This document shows, one piece after another, positions 1 through 9,067 of a stretch of DNA of 64,000 nucleotides (position 1 is the stretch's first letter; every line of letters begins with the position of its first letter). Source of the DNA: Paenibacillus sp. BJ-4 (GTDB lineage Bacteria > Bacillota > Bacilli > Paenibacillales > Paenibacillaceae); contig NZ_JAIVEM010000141.1 of assembly GCF_020404765.1 (NCBI RefSeq), forward strand, positions 1-64,000, given 5' to 3'. The notes under the pieces are model-generated. The model ran no database searches and was not told where the DNA came from. It worked only from the letters and a program-made list of their open reading frames with translations. Both the position numbers and the translations under genes were made by a program.

Positions 1-100
1 AGGGGTTCCACACGTACCCATCCCGAACACGACCGTTAAGCCCTCCAGCGCCGATGGTACTTGGACCGCAGGGTCCTGGGAGAGTAGGACGTTGCCAAGC
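1..100 (+). rRNA. rrf: 5S ribosomal RNA, 3' part (cut by window start)
   Basis: The first 100 bases match the conserved 3' five-sixths of a Gram-positive 5S rRNA: the CCCATCCCGAACACG block at about 17-31, the GCGCCGATGGTAC block at 48-60 and the closing GGGAGAGTAGGACG block. The first roughly 17 bases of the gene lie outside the window. It is followed at once by a strong terminator, so it is the last gene of an rRNA operon. In B. subtilis an rRNA operon also sits just before csfB (gin). Confidence 0.95.
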
Positions 101-111
101 AACAAATAAAG

Positions 112-147
112 AGGATCATGATCTCAATGAGATTGTGATCCTTTTTT
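112..147 (+). terminator. Rho-independent terminator of the rRNA operon
   Basis: A long hairpin (arms AGGATCA and TGATCCT with an inner ATCTC/GAGAT stem) is followed by a run of six T. It lies 12 bases after the 5S end. Confidence 0.9.
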
Positions 148-187
148 GCATATACATATATTTTAGAAATGTCCTTACAAAAGGAAG

Positions 188-230
188 GTAACATTTTTGT
201 TACGGAATGTAAGAGTAAACCCTGTATAAT
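188..230 (+). promoter_or_regulatory. Putative promoter with palindromic operator before the lipoprotein gene
   Basis: GTAACA-TTTT-TGTTAC at 188-203 is a perfect inverted repeat. A TATAAT -10 element lies at 225-230. The best -35 candidate (TTACGG, 200-205) has a long 19-base spacer and overlaps the palindrome, so a protein bound there could control the promoter. The palindrome is seen directly; its role is inferred. Confidence 0.45.
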
Positions 231-331
231 AGGTATTGAATCCCATACAAACACGCTGCATTATTGCAGAATTATGCAACTTCCTATGTTGGAGTTTGTA
301 TAATCAATCAGGCTGGTAAGGAGGGAAGATC

Positions 332-751
332 ATGCGGCGAAATAAATGGCTTGCTCTATTGGTGCTATTCAGTGTCGCTGTCGCGATTCTTACCGGGTGC
401 GTGGAAGAGGAGCCTTCTTGGACATCGTTTGAGGGAGCAGCTAACGAGAAGACATTTCCGGTCCCCAAAGAAGCTAGTAAAACCGATCGGGCCAGCAGTA
501 ACTCGGATATGGACTATGTTCGCTATGCACTGCCAGCGTTGAAGGAAAGTGATAGCCTGCCTGCTCCTTATTTGGAGGAGATTGCAGCTTGGGGCTGGAC
601 GGAGGAACCGAATTTATCCACTTCTAATCAGAAGGTGTTTCAGAAAAATAAGCACATGGTGCATTTGTCTGTGCATGATGGTTCTTTTACTGTACTGGTT
701 CCGAAGGATGGAAAGGCTGCTGCGAAGAGCAAAAGTGTTGACCTTAATTAG
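332..751 (+). CDS. Small predicted lipoprotein of unknown function
   Basis: The protein has 139 residues. The N-terminus has a charged start (MRRNK), a hydrophobic segment and an LTGC lipobox at residues 20-23, so it should be cleaved and lipidated at Cys23 and anchored on the outer face of the membrane. The rest is hydrophilic with no domain I recognise. The start is fixed by AAGGAGGG six bases upstream. It stands alone between an rRNA operon and a convergent membrane-protein gene and shares a bidirectional terminator with it. I do not recognise the family. Confidence 0.8.
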   Translation: MRRNKWLALLVLFSVAVAILTGCVEEEPSWTSFEGAANEKTFPVPKEASKTDRASSNSDMDYVRYALPALKESDSLPAPYLEEIAAWGWTEEPNLSTSNQKVFQKNKHMVHLSVHDGSFTVLVPKDGKAAAKSKSVDLN

Positions 752-1122
752 TGAGGGCACAATTTTCAGCAAGGGTGCAAGGGCATGCAGCACAAAAATT
801 GTTGTATGTCATTGTTAACTCCAAATCATGTGGGTAGAATGATGTCTATAATACTGAATGAAGAGATTAGATAAGGGAGCACTCAAAACTGCTGTTGAAG
901 TAGGGGAGTGGCTTCCTTTTATATATTATTTATAGGTCATATTTTCTATCTGCTAATGTTATGAGGATATAGATGATGGATACCCACTCTAGGGGGAAAT
1001 AAAGGCAATGTTAACACAAAAAAGGAGCAACCTCACAAGGGTTGCTCCTTTTTGATATAGATGATTGGAGACAGTCAGATCGGACCTGGGTTTCTATCTG
1101 TATGAAAGATGATGTTAATAAT
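752..1122. other. Gene-poor spacer between convergent genes
   Basis: No supported gene lies here. The spacer holds the bidirectional terminator at 1017-1056. A GTG at about 908 after GGGGA opens an 18-codon hydrophobic frame, too short to call. Confidence 0.6.
1017..1056. terminator. Bidirectional terminator
   Basis: A perfect GGAGCAACC/GGTTGCTCC hairpin has an A-run on its left and a T-run on its right, so it can end transcripts from the lipoprotein gene on + and the membrane-protein gene on -. Confidence 0.85.
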
Positions 1123-1650
1123 TTATTGTTGATAATAGGAGGCATCTTCATCAGTGAATTTCAACATGCCGTCCTTTCTCTCGCCTGTAAGTCGACTCAG
1201 AATGTATAGACGTGGTGCAATAAGCCAGAGATGCCAGAAGATTAAGGATACAGTAAAGGCTGGTGGAGACCAGAGTATAAATACAGCTGACAAGCAAATG
1301 CCGATCCAGAGTGTATGTATGTGCACACGACGAAAGATACCGTAGCCTATGTATTGGTCTGTCATATATCCCAGCCAAGGCAGCTTGCGGTGGAATGTCC
1401 AGCGTTTGCGGAAAGCTGTTCCGCCACCTATGAATAGTACAGATCGCGAAATTACGAATTGTACCCATAAGGTCAAGAAAAAGGCGAGGGCAAACAAAAA
1501 TACGCTGGTCCAGGAGAAGGCAAGAAGTAAAAAGAGAAGCATAATGACAGGCAGTGAAATGTGGCTCCATATCAACTGACGCGGTATACTGATTTTTTTA
1601 ATGAGCTTATAGTGATAGTAGGTAGCTTTGGTTCCGGTTTCCTCTGTCAT
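1123..1650 (-). CDS. Predicted integral membrane protein, unknown function
   Basis: The protein has 175 residues and three or four strongly hydrophobic segments: two near residues 30-65 forming a hairpin, then about 110-130 and 130-150. The N-terminus and the acidic C-terminus (TDEDASYYQQ) are hydrophilic. A GAAAGGA ribosome site lies about eight bases before the ATG. It is transcribed against the main direction of the region and is bounded by a bidirectional terminator. Nothing in it points to a known transporter or enzyme, and I do not recognise the family. Confidence 0.75.
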   Translation of the reverse strand: MTEETGTKATYYHYKLIKKISIPRQLIWSHISLPVIMLLFLLLAFSWTSVFLFALAFFLTLWVQFVISRSVLFIGGGTAFRKRWTFHRKLPWLGYMTDQYIGYGIFRRVHIHTLWIGICLSAVFILWSPPAFTVSLIFWHLWLIAPRLYILSRLTGERKDGMLKFTDEDASYYQQ

Positions 1651-2046
1651 GCAAACAGTCCTTTCATTAATCTACTGCATCACAAGTGGCTTCCCGCCCA
1701 CAGCCGGATAAAGGGACGGTACTTCGCTCATGCCGCTTTAAAGAAGCTTCAAATCGTTTTTATAAAAGTACAGAATGATTGGCATCTAGCGTTAGCTAAC
1801 CTATTCTATAATTAGAGGGAAAGCTATCACTAATGAGTGTACAAGGCTCCCATGAAAGGGTATCCAGCCATAGGGGCTTTTCTTATTATATCGGCATCAG
1901 CGACAGTTTTTTAAACATACGCGTACAAACACCATAAGGGCCCAGAGGGAATATATATAGAGTATATCGTCGAGCTGGCTATGAAAAGGTTTAAAATAGT
2001 AGAAAGTGCCCCATACTAATAGTAAAAGAAACAAGGTGGGATGGAT
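1651..2046. other. Divergent intergenic region upstream of gin
   Basis: No gene is supported. The region has a TATAAT at 1807-1812, a 10-base palindrome GTTAGCTAAC at 1791-1800, an imperfect hairpin with a short T-run at about 1838-1886 that may be a terminator, and CATACTA at 2012-2018. CATACTA is the sigma-G -10 sequence, but I find no good matching -35, so the gin promoter is unresolved. Confidence 0.4.
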
Positions 2047-2232
2047 ATGCATGATCAAAACGGCCACCGCTGCATTATATGCGGCCAACACAAGCATGAA
2101 GGCATTTTTATCGTTTCCGAGTTTATCTGCGATGCGTGTGAAGCTGAAATGGTGCACACGGATGCAACAGACGCCAAATATCATTTTTTTATTGATCAGC
2201 TTAAGCAAATTTGGGTTCAGAAAAATGCATAA
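2047..2232 (+). CDS. gin: Anti-sigma factor Gin (CsfB family)
   Basis: The product is a 61-residue zinc-ribbon-like protein with two cysteine pairs, CIIC near the N-terminus and CDAC about 20 residues later, the hallmark of the sigma-G inhibitor Gin/CsfB. In B. subtilis this protein holds sigma-G (and sigma-E in the mother cell) inactive at the wrong time in sporulation. The ATG at 2047 sits seven bases after AAGGTGG; an in-frame ATG at 2041 touches that site and is less likely. Its position after the rRNA operon and before yaaO-tmk matches B. subtilis csfB. Confidence 0.9.
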   Translation: MHDQNGHRCIICGQHKHEGIFIVSEFICDACEAEMVHTDATDAKYHFFIDQLKQIWVQKNA

Positions 2233-2269
2233 TATCCTTTGTCAGCTAGTCTTTAAAGGAATGCATTCC

Positions 2270-2297
2270 AAGGTCTGTCGATACGGGCCTTTTTTTC
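2270..2297 (+). terminator. Terminator after gin
   Basis: An AAGGTC/GGCCTT hairpin with one G-U pair is followed by seven T. Confidence 0.7.
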
Positions 2298-2379
2298 TGT
2301 GAGTAAAAGTAGGATTCCGCTTGATTTTACGATAAAATAGGGTAGATATAAAGCTTTGCTTCGGAAGGATTGCAGAATA

Positions 2380-4002
2380 ATGGGGAAAAAGACGGGACAT
2401 GCACCACTAATGGAAGCCCTCATACGTTATCGGGATAAGGGCAATGCTTCTTTTCATGTACCGGGTCACAAAAATGGACAAGTATATGAGCATGAAGATA
2501 TCGCGTCTCTGCTCCAAGAGGTGATGTCGATTGATGCGACGGAAATTACGGGACTGGATGATTTGCATTACCCAGAAGATGTGATTCGTGAAGGGCAAGA
2601 ACTGGCTGCGAAGTGTTTTGGTGCGGAGGAGAGCTTTTGGCTTGTTGGAGGAAGCACGGTCGGTAATTTGGCTATGATTCTGACTGTATGTACAAAGCCG
2701 GGAGATTTACTGCTGGTTCAGCGTAATGTACACAAGTCTGTCCTGAATGGTCTTATGCTGTCAGGGGCTACTGCGGTGTTCCTGGAGCCCGAAATAGATA
2801 CGCTTAGTGGGTTGGCGGTTGCTCCGTCGACAGATACGGTAAAGGCTGCGCTAAAGGCCTATCCCTCGGCTAAAGGGGTGCTGCTTACGCTACCTAATTA
2901 CTATGGGATGGGGTATGAGCTGGAGACAACGGCTAGAGCCTGTCATGCGGCCCATGTGCCGCTATTGGTAGATGAGGCACATGGCGCTCATTATGGTCTG
3001 CATCCTCGTTTGCCAGCCTCTGCTCTCTCCTGTGGGGCTGATGTAGTTGTTCAGTCGACACATAAAATGCTCCCAGCTATGACCATGGGGGCCATGCTGC
3101 ATGTGCAGGGAGAGCGAGTCCATCGAGAGCTGCTCCGTCAGCGGCTAGCTATGGTGCAAAGCTCCAGCCCTTCGTATCCGTTAATGGCCTCTCTGGATTT
3201 GGCAAGATGGCATATTGATGTTCATGGCGAGGACGCCTTTACGGAGGGGTTAGCAGCGGTGGATGCTTTTAGAAAGGGTCTGGAGCAGCTCCCACGCTTT
3301 CGCTTGGTAGAGCCTACACAGCAAGTGGTACATGGGGAAGACGCTCATAAGGACAGCTCTGAAGGCTTAGAAAAGGACGGGGAGAGGACCAGCGGGTATT
3401 CAACCCAGGACCCCTTTAAAATAGTATTGTACGATACGTTGGGTGTATTGGATGGCTTTGGACTAAAGCATGAGCTGGAGACTTACGGATGTATTCCGGA
3501 GATGAGTGACGAAAAACATGTTGTTTTACTGTTTACGTTAGGCTCTACGGCCAGAGATGCGAGTCACCTGTTGCAGGCGTTTGTGCATATAAATAATGAT
3601 ATAAGGTTTAAGAAGACGGCTGGTGAGCTGTGTTCCATGGGGATGGAGCAGCATGGACTAGATTTGGATTTTTCCACGTGGAACAATGACCGCATGACAG
3701 CTTATTCTAATCCGGTGCAGTTTGGACTTCAACCGATTAACCCGGAACAGATAGAGGTCGTGCCTGTAGAGGACTCGGTCGGCAGGGTAGCTGCGGAAAT
3801 GATTATCCCGTATCCTCCAGGAATTCCACTGCTATATGCAGGAGAGAAAATCACGGAGGCGAATGCTCTGCGGATGAGACGTCTACGTGATTTGGGAGCC
3901 AAGTGGCAAGGAGTAGCAGACGAAAGTATGCTTACGATTCGGGTATTCCGTTTAGAATATAGGTTAGACACGAGAGACTTAACGACAAATACAGAAGGCT
4001 GA
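2380..4002 (+). CDS. yaaO: Orn/Lys/Arg decarboxylase-family PLP enzyme (YaaO-like)
   Basis: The protein has 540 residues and is a fold-type I PLP enzyme of the basic amino-acid decarboxylase family. The HVPGHK motif lies near residue 30, SFWLVGGSTVGN near 87, the Asp-containing LLVDEAHGAH near 197 and the PLP-lysine segment QSTHKMLPAMT near 227. A C-terminal decarboxylase-like domain follows, with IPYPPGIPLLYAGE near 485. The substrate cannot be told from sequence; B. subtilis YaaO is likewise unassigned. The ATG at 2380 is preferred over an in-frame TTG at 2356 because GGAAGG lies about ten bases before it. A Lys/Glu-rich insert near residues 320-345 looks like a linker. tmk follows closely. 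Confidence 0.85.
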   Translation: MGKKTGHAPLMEALIRYRDKGNASFHVPGHKNGQVYEHEDIASLLQEVMSIDATEITGLDDLHYPEDVIREGQELAAKCFGAEESFWLVGGSTVGNLAMILTVCTKPGDLLLVQRNVHKSVLNGLMLSGATAVFLEPEIDTLSGLAVAPSTDTVKAALKAYPSAKGVLLTLPNYYGMGYELETTARACHAAHVPLLVDEAHGAHYGLHPRLPASALSCGADVVVQSTHKMLPAMTMGAMLHVQGERVHRELLRQRLAMVQSSSPSYPLMASLDLARWHIDVHGEDAFTEGLAAVDAFRKGLEQLPRFRLVEPTQQVVHGEDAHKDSSEGLEKDGERTSGYSTQDPFKIVLYDTLGVLDGFGLKHELETYGCIPEMSDEKHVVLLFTLGSTARDASHLLQAFVHINNDIRFKKTAGELCSMGMEQHGLDLDFSTWNNDRMTAYSNPVQFGLQPINPEQIEVVPVEDSVGRVAAEMIIPYPPGIPLLYAGEKITEANALRMRRLRDLGAKWQGVADESMLTIRVFRLEYRLDTRDLTTNTEG

Positions 4003-4065
4003 ATAAAAGAAGCATACGAGCCTGTGGGTGACTTTTATTTTTCAGACTGGAAAGCAGGGAACGAT

Positions 4066-4713
4066 ATGAATCGCAAAGGCATTTTTATTACGCTAGAAGG
4101 GGGAGATGGCTCCGGTAAAACAACCATGATCCAACGACTGGCCAAGTTCATGGAGGAGGAAGGGCGTCCTGTCATCACGACGAGGGAGCCAGGTGGCATC
4201 GAAATTTCTGAGAAGATTCGTGCTATCATTTTAGACCCGGCCCATACCAGTATGGATGCCCGGACAGAGGCGCTTTTATATGCGGCAGCCCGGCGCCAGC
4301 ATTTGGTGGAGAAGGTAAAGCCGGCAATTGAGCAGGGAGCTATCGTATTATGCGATCGTTTTGTAGATAGCAGCTTGGTCTATCAAGGATTTGCAAGAGG
4401 AATCGGGATAGATGAGGTTGCTTCAATTAATCGTTTTGCGGTCGATGATTGGGAGCCGGATGCTACGTTTTATCTGGATATCGAACCCGAGTTGGGATTA
4501 GCGAGAATTAATGCATCACGGGGAGAGGGAATGGATCGCCTCGATATGGAGAGCATATCGTTTCATCATAAGGTGAGAGAGGCCTATCTGGAGCTTGCTC
4601 GTAAATTTCCGGAGCGAATTACGATTGTCGATGCATCTCCTGCACCGGAGCAGGTAGAGCAGATATTGAAGGATTTGCTGAAAAAGCGATTTATTCAGAA
4701 TTTTAACGTGTAA
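4066..4713 (+). CDS. tmk: Thymidylate kinase
   Basis: The protein has 215 residues, normal for Tmk, which phosphorylates dTMP to dTDP for DNA synthesis. The Walker A motif GGDGSGKTT lies near residue 11, the TREPGG motif near 36, and DRFVDSSLVYQG near 95 carries the DR(Y/F) dTMP-binding motif. The start is the ATG after CAGGGA; an in-frame start 42 bases upstream would add a stretch with no ribosome site. The tmk-darA-yaaR-holB order is standard for Bacillales. Confidence 0.97.
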   Translation: MNRKGIFITLEGGDGSGKTTMIQRLAKFMEEEGRPVITTREPGGIEISEKIRAIILDPAHTSMDARTEALLYAAARRQHLVEKVKPAIEQGAIVLCDRFVDSSLVYQGFARGIGIDEVASINRFAVDDWEPDATFYLDIEPELGLARINASRGEGMDRLDMESISFHHKVREAYLELARKFPERITIVDASPAPEQVEQILKDLLKKRFIQNFNV

Positions 4714-4763
4714 TTGTCGAAGGATATACGGTAAAATTGAGCTAGGGACAAGGTGATCCCTAA

Positions 4764-5117
<354 letters not shown>

Positions 5118-5313
5118 ATCTACACAATAGGACCTATTCTGCCGATATGATAGGGGAAATGCCTGTGTCTTGCTCATATGATGGGAGTGAGGGCAGATCC
5201 ACTAAAACGGCAGCGCTAAAGCGCAGTCCCCGGAAAGCCGATGGACCCTCAAGTTCCAGATTGAACTATTAAAGAGGGGAAAAGTGGAGCACCCGGGGAG
5301 AAAGCAGGTTTAT

Positions 5314-5757
5314 ATGAAAATAAATCCGGGCTACCGCCCTTTACAAAGTACATTGTCTACGAATGAGATGAGCACGAAGCCGATTCAGCCCAAGAGTTTT
5401 TCCGATGTTATGCAGCAAAATGGGGAGCAGGCTTCACAGCAGGAATTGAATCGGCGCTTTAAGGAAATTCAAATGCAGGGAGATCGTCTTGCACGCTCAA
5501 TGACGATTCGTGAGCTAAAGGCCTATAAAATGCTGGTCAAACGGTTTTTGGAGGATACAGTTCGGCGAGGCGTGTCCATGAAGGATACGAAGGGCTGGGA
5601 TCGGCGGGGGCGCAGCAAGCGTTATAAGCTGATTGATGAAGTGGATGAGTTATTGCTCAAGATGGCGGATGAGTTGCTCGAAACCGAGCAAGGGAAGATA
5701 GAGCTTTTGCAAGGAGTCGGCGAAATAAGAGGATTACTGATTAATCTCTCTTTTTAA
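5314..5757 (+). CDS. yaaR: YaaR-family protein (DUF327)
   Basis: The protein has 147 residues, is highly charged and mostly helical, with the conserved core ARSMTIRELKAYKMLVKRFL near residues 60-80 and the C-terminal GEIRGLLINLSF. The function of the family is unknown. The ATG at 5314 gives the same MKIN start as B. subtilis YaaR. A GTG at 5284, four bases after GAGGGG, is an in-frame alternative that would add ten residues. It sits between darA and holB as in other Bacillales. Confidence 0.88.
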   Translation: MKINPGYRPLQSTLSTNEMSTKPIQPKSFSDVMQQNGEQASQQELNRRFKEIQMQGDRLARSMTIRELKAYKMLVKRFLEDTVRRGVSMKDTKGWDRRGRSKRYKLIDEVDELLLKMADELLETEQGKIELLQGVGEIRGLLINLSF

Positions 5758-5803
5758 TGCGGACTTTATGTTATAAATGAATACAACGGGCTGTCGCCAC
5801 GAA

Positions 5804-5843
5804 GAAATAATCTGCTTGCTGATCATGCTGGCAGATTATTTTT
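5804..5843 (+). terminator. Terminator between yaaR and holB
   Basis: The perfect arms AATAATCTGC and GCAGATTATT are followed by a T-run. Genes after it need read-through or their own promoter. Confidence 0.85.
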
Positions 5844-5884
5844 GACTATGTGGTGCATGTCGGCAGACGTGAAAGTGAGGAATT

Positions 5885-6880
5885 ATGTCTTTCCAACATA
5901 TAATGGGGCAGGATATAGCCAAAAAGATGCTGCAAAACGCGTTGCGGAATCACACGGTCAACCATGCCTATGTTTTTAGTGGTCCGCCGGGAAGCGGGCA
6001 AATGAAAATGGCGCAGACTTTTGCCAAGGCTTTATTTTGTGAGCAACGGACGGATGATGCATGTGGAGAGTGTTTGTCCTGTCGTAAGGTAGAACACGGG
6101 AATCACCCGGATTTGCATATTGTAGAGCCGGATGGAGCTACGATTAAAATTGACCAGATTCGTGGGCTTCAGCGTATATTTTCTTACAGATCAGAAAGCT
6201 CCAATCCGAAGGTATATATCATCCAGCGGGCGGATACCATGACAGTGCAAGCTGCAAACAGCCTGCTGAAATTTCTGGAGGAGCCCCAGTTACCCGTAGT
6301 CGGCATACTCATTTCTGAAAATGGACAGGCTTTACTGCCTACGATCCAATCACGGTCGCAGATGGTTCCTTTTCATGCTTTACATCCGGAAATGATGATG
6401 CAGGAGTTGATTGGGGAAGGCTATACGGCAGGGCTTGTCCGGTCGGTGGTTCATATGGCTTCGGGACTGGAAGCATGTAGAGAAATTCTCCAGCAGAATT
6501 GGTTTGCAGAAATTAGAAACGTAGTGTTACAATTAGTGAAGGAGTCCATGAGCCGGGGGAGTTCGTCCATTATTCTGGCTCAACAGAAGATTTTTAAAAC
6601 TGGACTTTCTGAACACCTGGATATTCTGTTTCATCTGTTTCATTTGTGGTTTAAAGATATGCTTCATTTCCGTTACGGAAGGCACGAAAGCATTGTTTTC
6701 ATAGATCATTTGGAGTCCGTCTCCAAATTGGCAATCACCCGCAGCACGGAACAATGGGTCTCTTATATGGATTTGGCCGCGAATTGCAGGAAGAAGCTCC
6801 GTTTTAACGTCAATGGACAATTATGCGTGGAGCAGCTTCTGATTGGTTTGTCCGATACAAGCGGTTCTATCACCGGCTAA
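5885..6880 (+). CDS. holB: DNA polymerase III delta' subunit
   Basis: The protein has 331 residues and is the clamp-loader delta' subunit. It has a P-loop-like GPPGSGQM near residue 34, four zinc-binding cysteines in the segment from Cys56 (CEQ) through CGECLSC, and the conserved SNPKVYIIQRADTMT and ANSLLKFLEEP motifs. The Walker lysine and threonine are replaced (GQM instead of GKT), so like other delta' subunits it probably does not hydrolyse ATP itself. The GTGAGG ribosome site precedes the ATG. ricT and yabA follow. Confidence 0.96.
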   Translation: MSFQHIMGQDIAKKMLQNALRNHTVNHAYVFSGPPGSGQMKMAQTFAKALFCEQRTDDACGECLSCRKVEHGNHPDLHIVEPDGATIKIDQIRGLQRIFSYRSESSNPKVYIIQRADTMTVQAANSLLKFLEEPQLPVVGILISENGQALLPTIQSRSQMVPFHALHPEMMMQELIGEGYTAGLVRSVVHMASGLEACREILQQNWFAEIRNVVLQLVKESMSRGSSSIILAQQKIFKTGLSEHLDILFHLFHLWFKDMLHFRYGRHESIVFIDHLESVSKLAITRSTEQWVSYMDLAANCRKKLRFNVNGQLCVEQLLIGLSDTSGSITG

Positions 6881-7018
6881 CAGGAAGGCGCGCTTGTTCC
6901 ACTCTGCACAATCCGCGACGCCAGGTTCCCGGTTTGTGCGACAGTGAGACTTCAATTGCGGCCATTCGTACAATGTCGGCTTCAAATGAGGTTTAGTGGC
7001 ATACAAGGGGGTTAATTT

Positions 7019-7819
7019 TTGTATAGTGTAGTGGGTGTCCGTTTCAAGAAGGCGGGCAAGACTTATTATTTTGACCCGCTGGATCTTCCAGTGGAGAAAG
7101 AAAACTGCGTCATTGTAGAGACCGCACGCGGTATTGAATATGGCAAGGTTGTGGTGGGCAAAAAAGAGGTAAATGACTCGGATGTTGTCCTGCCTTTAAA
7201 GAAAGTCATTCGTATTGCCGGAGATGATGACGCTCTTGTTGTAGAAGAGAATAAATTGGCGGCCAAGGATGCATTCGGTACGTGTTTAAATAAAATTAAA
7301 GACCATAGCCTTAAAATGAAACTGGTGGATGTAGAATTTACATTTGACCGCAATAAGATCATTTTTTATTTTACGGCAGAGGGTCGGGTGGATTTTCGAG
7401 AACTTGTAAAGGATTTGGCCAGTATCTTTCGTACACGGATTGAGCTGCGGCAGATCGGGGTACGGGATGAGGCTAAAATGCTCGGCGGGATCGGACCATG
7501 TGGACGTATTCTATGCTGTTCCTCATGGCTGGGAGATTTTGACCCGGTATCTATCAAGATGGCGAAGGATCAGAGCTTGTCGCTGAATCCGACGAAGATT
7601 TCCGGGTTGTGTGGAAGATTGATGTGCTGTCTCAAGTTCGAACATGATAACTACGAGAGCATGAAGGAAGAACTCCCTCAGGTGGGTAAGATGGTTATCA
7701 CCTCTTTGGGGGAAGGTAAGGTTGTAGGCGTAAATGCAGGTCATCGTACGGTGCATGTTCAATTGTTTGAGATCAGCAAGGTCAAGGAACTTCCAATGGA
7801 CGATGTAGTCGTCAAGTAA
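7019..7819 (+). CDS. ricT: RicT (YaaT), PSP1-domain regulatory protein
   Basis: The protein has 266 residues with a PSP1 domain. Known for the family in B. subtilis: RicT with RicA and RicF forms a complex that carries iron-sulfur clusters, assists RNase Y mRNA processing and stimulates the Spo0A phosphorelay. The conserved cysteines are visible in GPCGRILCCSSW near residue 160 and CGRLMCCLKFEHDNY near 196. It starts with TTG at 7019, about eight bases after AAGGGGG. It lies between holB and yabA. Confidence 0.94.
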   Translation: MYSVVGVRFKKAGKTYYFDPLDLPVEKENCVIVETARGIEYGKVVVGKKEVNDSDVVLPLKKVIRIAGDDDALVVEENKLAAKDAFGTCLNKIKDHSLKMKLVDVEFTFDRNKIIFYFTAEGRVDFRELVKDLASIFRTRIELRQIGVRDEAKMLGGIGPCGRILCCSSWLGDFDPVSIKMAKDQSLSLNPTKISGLCGRLMCCLKFEHDNYESMKEELPQVGKMVITSLGEGKVVGVNAGHRTVHVQLFEISKVKELPMDDVVVK

Positions 7820-7846
7820 ACCATTAGGTTGCTTCGGGGTGGAAAC

Positions 7847-8221
7847 TTGGATAAATTAAATGTTTTTGCGCGTATTCACGAAATGGAAACCCAAATGGGA
7901 CAGTTGTATAGCGATCTGGGTGAATTGAAACTGGCAGTGAAAGAGCTGCTGGAGGAAAATCAACGACTAACGATTGAAAACGAACAGGTGCGTAAGATGC
8001 TCAAGCGTGAAACCTCTGGAGAAGAAAAGCCGGCAAGCAAACCGAAGCTTCCTCCTCCAATCGTCATTAAAGATGAAGAGGGAACGGGCGAGGTCGTGGG
8101 CGAAGGCTACGACAATCTGGCACGGCTGTATCATGAAGGATTTCATATATGCAACGTGTATTACGGACATTTGCGAACAGAGGGCGATTGCCTCTTCTGT
8201 CTGTCATTTTTGAATAAATAA
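7847..8221 (+). CDS. yabA: Replication initiation control protein YabA
   Basis: The protein has 124 residues. An N-terminal leucine-rich coiled coil (about residues 5-55) precedes a Pro/Lys linker and a C-terminal zinc-binding domain whose ligands are visible as HEGFHICN and CLFCLSF. In B. subtilis YabA bridges DnaA and the DnaN clamp and restrains initiation. The TTG at 7847 is preferred because GGGGTGG lies just upstream. A strong terminator follows, ending the holB-ricT-yabA unit. Confidence 0.94.
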   Translation: MDKLNVFARIHEMETQMGQLYSDLGELKLAVKELLEENQRLTIENEQVRKMLKRETSGEEKPASKPKLPPPIVIKDEEGTGEVVGEGYDNLARLYHEGFHICNVYYGHLRTEGDCLFCLSFLNK

Positions 8222-8225
8222 AAAC

Positions 8226-8258
8226 AAGCCGTAGGAGTAAGATGCCTACGGCTTTTTT
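8226..8258 (+). terminator. Terminator after yabA
   Basis: The perfect arms AAGCCGTAGG and CCTACGGCTT are followed by a T-run. Confidence 0.92.
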
Positions 8259-8311
8259 GTAAGGAAGTAAGAGTGAAGAGTGATTCTGGTTATAGAAGAT
8301 GGGAGAGCACT

Positions 8312-9067
8312 ATGTACGAAAATGAAAAGAAGTCCGAACGGATTGACGATCTGCTTTCACATAATTTGCGCATTATTCAAAGCGATGAGGTGTTCAGCTT
8401 CTCAATGGATGCAGTCCTGCTGGCACGGTTTGCTGGTATTCCGCAGCGTGGAAAGATTTTGGATCTGTGTACAGGTAATGGGGTTGTTCCTATACTACTT
8501 ACGACACGAACCAAAGCAGCTATTGAGGGAATTGAGATTCAGCCTCGCTTGGCGGATATGGCTAGACGCAGTGTCAGTTTGAATGGATTGGAGGAAGTGA
8601 TTCAGATTCGGGAAGGTGATCTGCGTGAGCTGGTTCAAATTACGGGACACGGTGTTTATGATGCAATTACCGTGAATCCCCCCTATATGCCGTTAAACGG
8701 CAGCGATTTGAAGGTGAACCCTCATCAGGCCATTGCGCGTCATGAAGTTAGCTGTACATTGGAAGAAGTTATTCAGGCGTGTACCCGGCTCGTTCGCAAT
8801 GGGGGAAAAGTGTCCATGGTTCATCGCCCGCAGCGGTTGGGTGAAATTATATCTCTGATGCGTGCCCACAGTCTTGAACCGAAGCGGATTCGTTTTGTTC
8901 ACCCACGGGCTCATATGGAGGCCAATATGGTATTGATTGAAGCGTTGCGTGACGGTAAGCCGGAGGTTCGTTTATTGCCCCCGCTCATTGTTTATCAGGA
9001 AAATGGGGATTATACTCAGGAAATAAGGGATATCTATGGGGAAGTAAGCAAGGAGGATTCAGTGTGA
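8312..9067 (+). CDS. trmN6: tRNA1(Val) adenine-N6 methyltransferase (YabB/TrmN6)
   Basis: The protein has 251 residues and is an SAM-dependent methyltransferase. The SAM-binding loop LDLCTGNGVVPILL lies near residue 50 and the N6-adenine motif NPPYMP near 123. The family modifies A37 of tRNA1(Val). The ATG at 8312 follows GGGAG; an in-frame start 39 bases upstream has no good site. It overlaps rsmI by four bases (GTGA), so the two are translationally coupled. B. subtilis has the GIY-YIG gene yazA between them; it is absent here. Confidence 0.92.
   Translation: MYENEKKSERIDDLLSHNLRIIQSDEVFSFSMDAVLLARFAGIPQRGKILDLCTGNGVVPILLTTRTKAAIEGIEIQPRLADMARRSVSLNGLEEVIQIREGDLRELVQITGHGVYDAITVNPPYMPLNGSDLKVNPHQAIARHEVSCTLEEVIQACTRLVRNGGKVSMVHRPQRLGEIISLMRAHSLEPKRIRFVHPRAHMEANMVLIEALRDGKPEVRLLPPLIVYQENGDYTQEIRDIYGEVSKEDSV

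Noticed and set aside
264-818. Two further open frames overlapping the lipoprotein gene
   Set aside because: They lie in other frames, lack ribosome sites and have basic, low-quality compositions. The lipobox frame is clearly the coding one.
1897-2302. Open frames on both strands over gin
   Set aside because: Only the gin frame has paired cysteines and a correctly spaced ribosome site.
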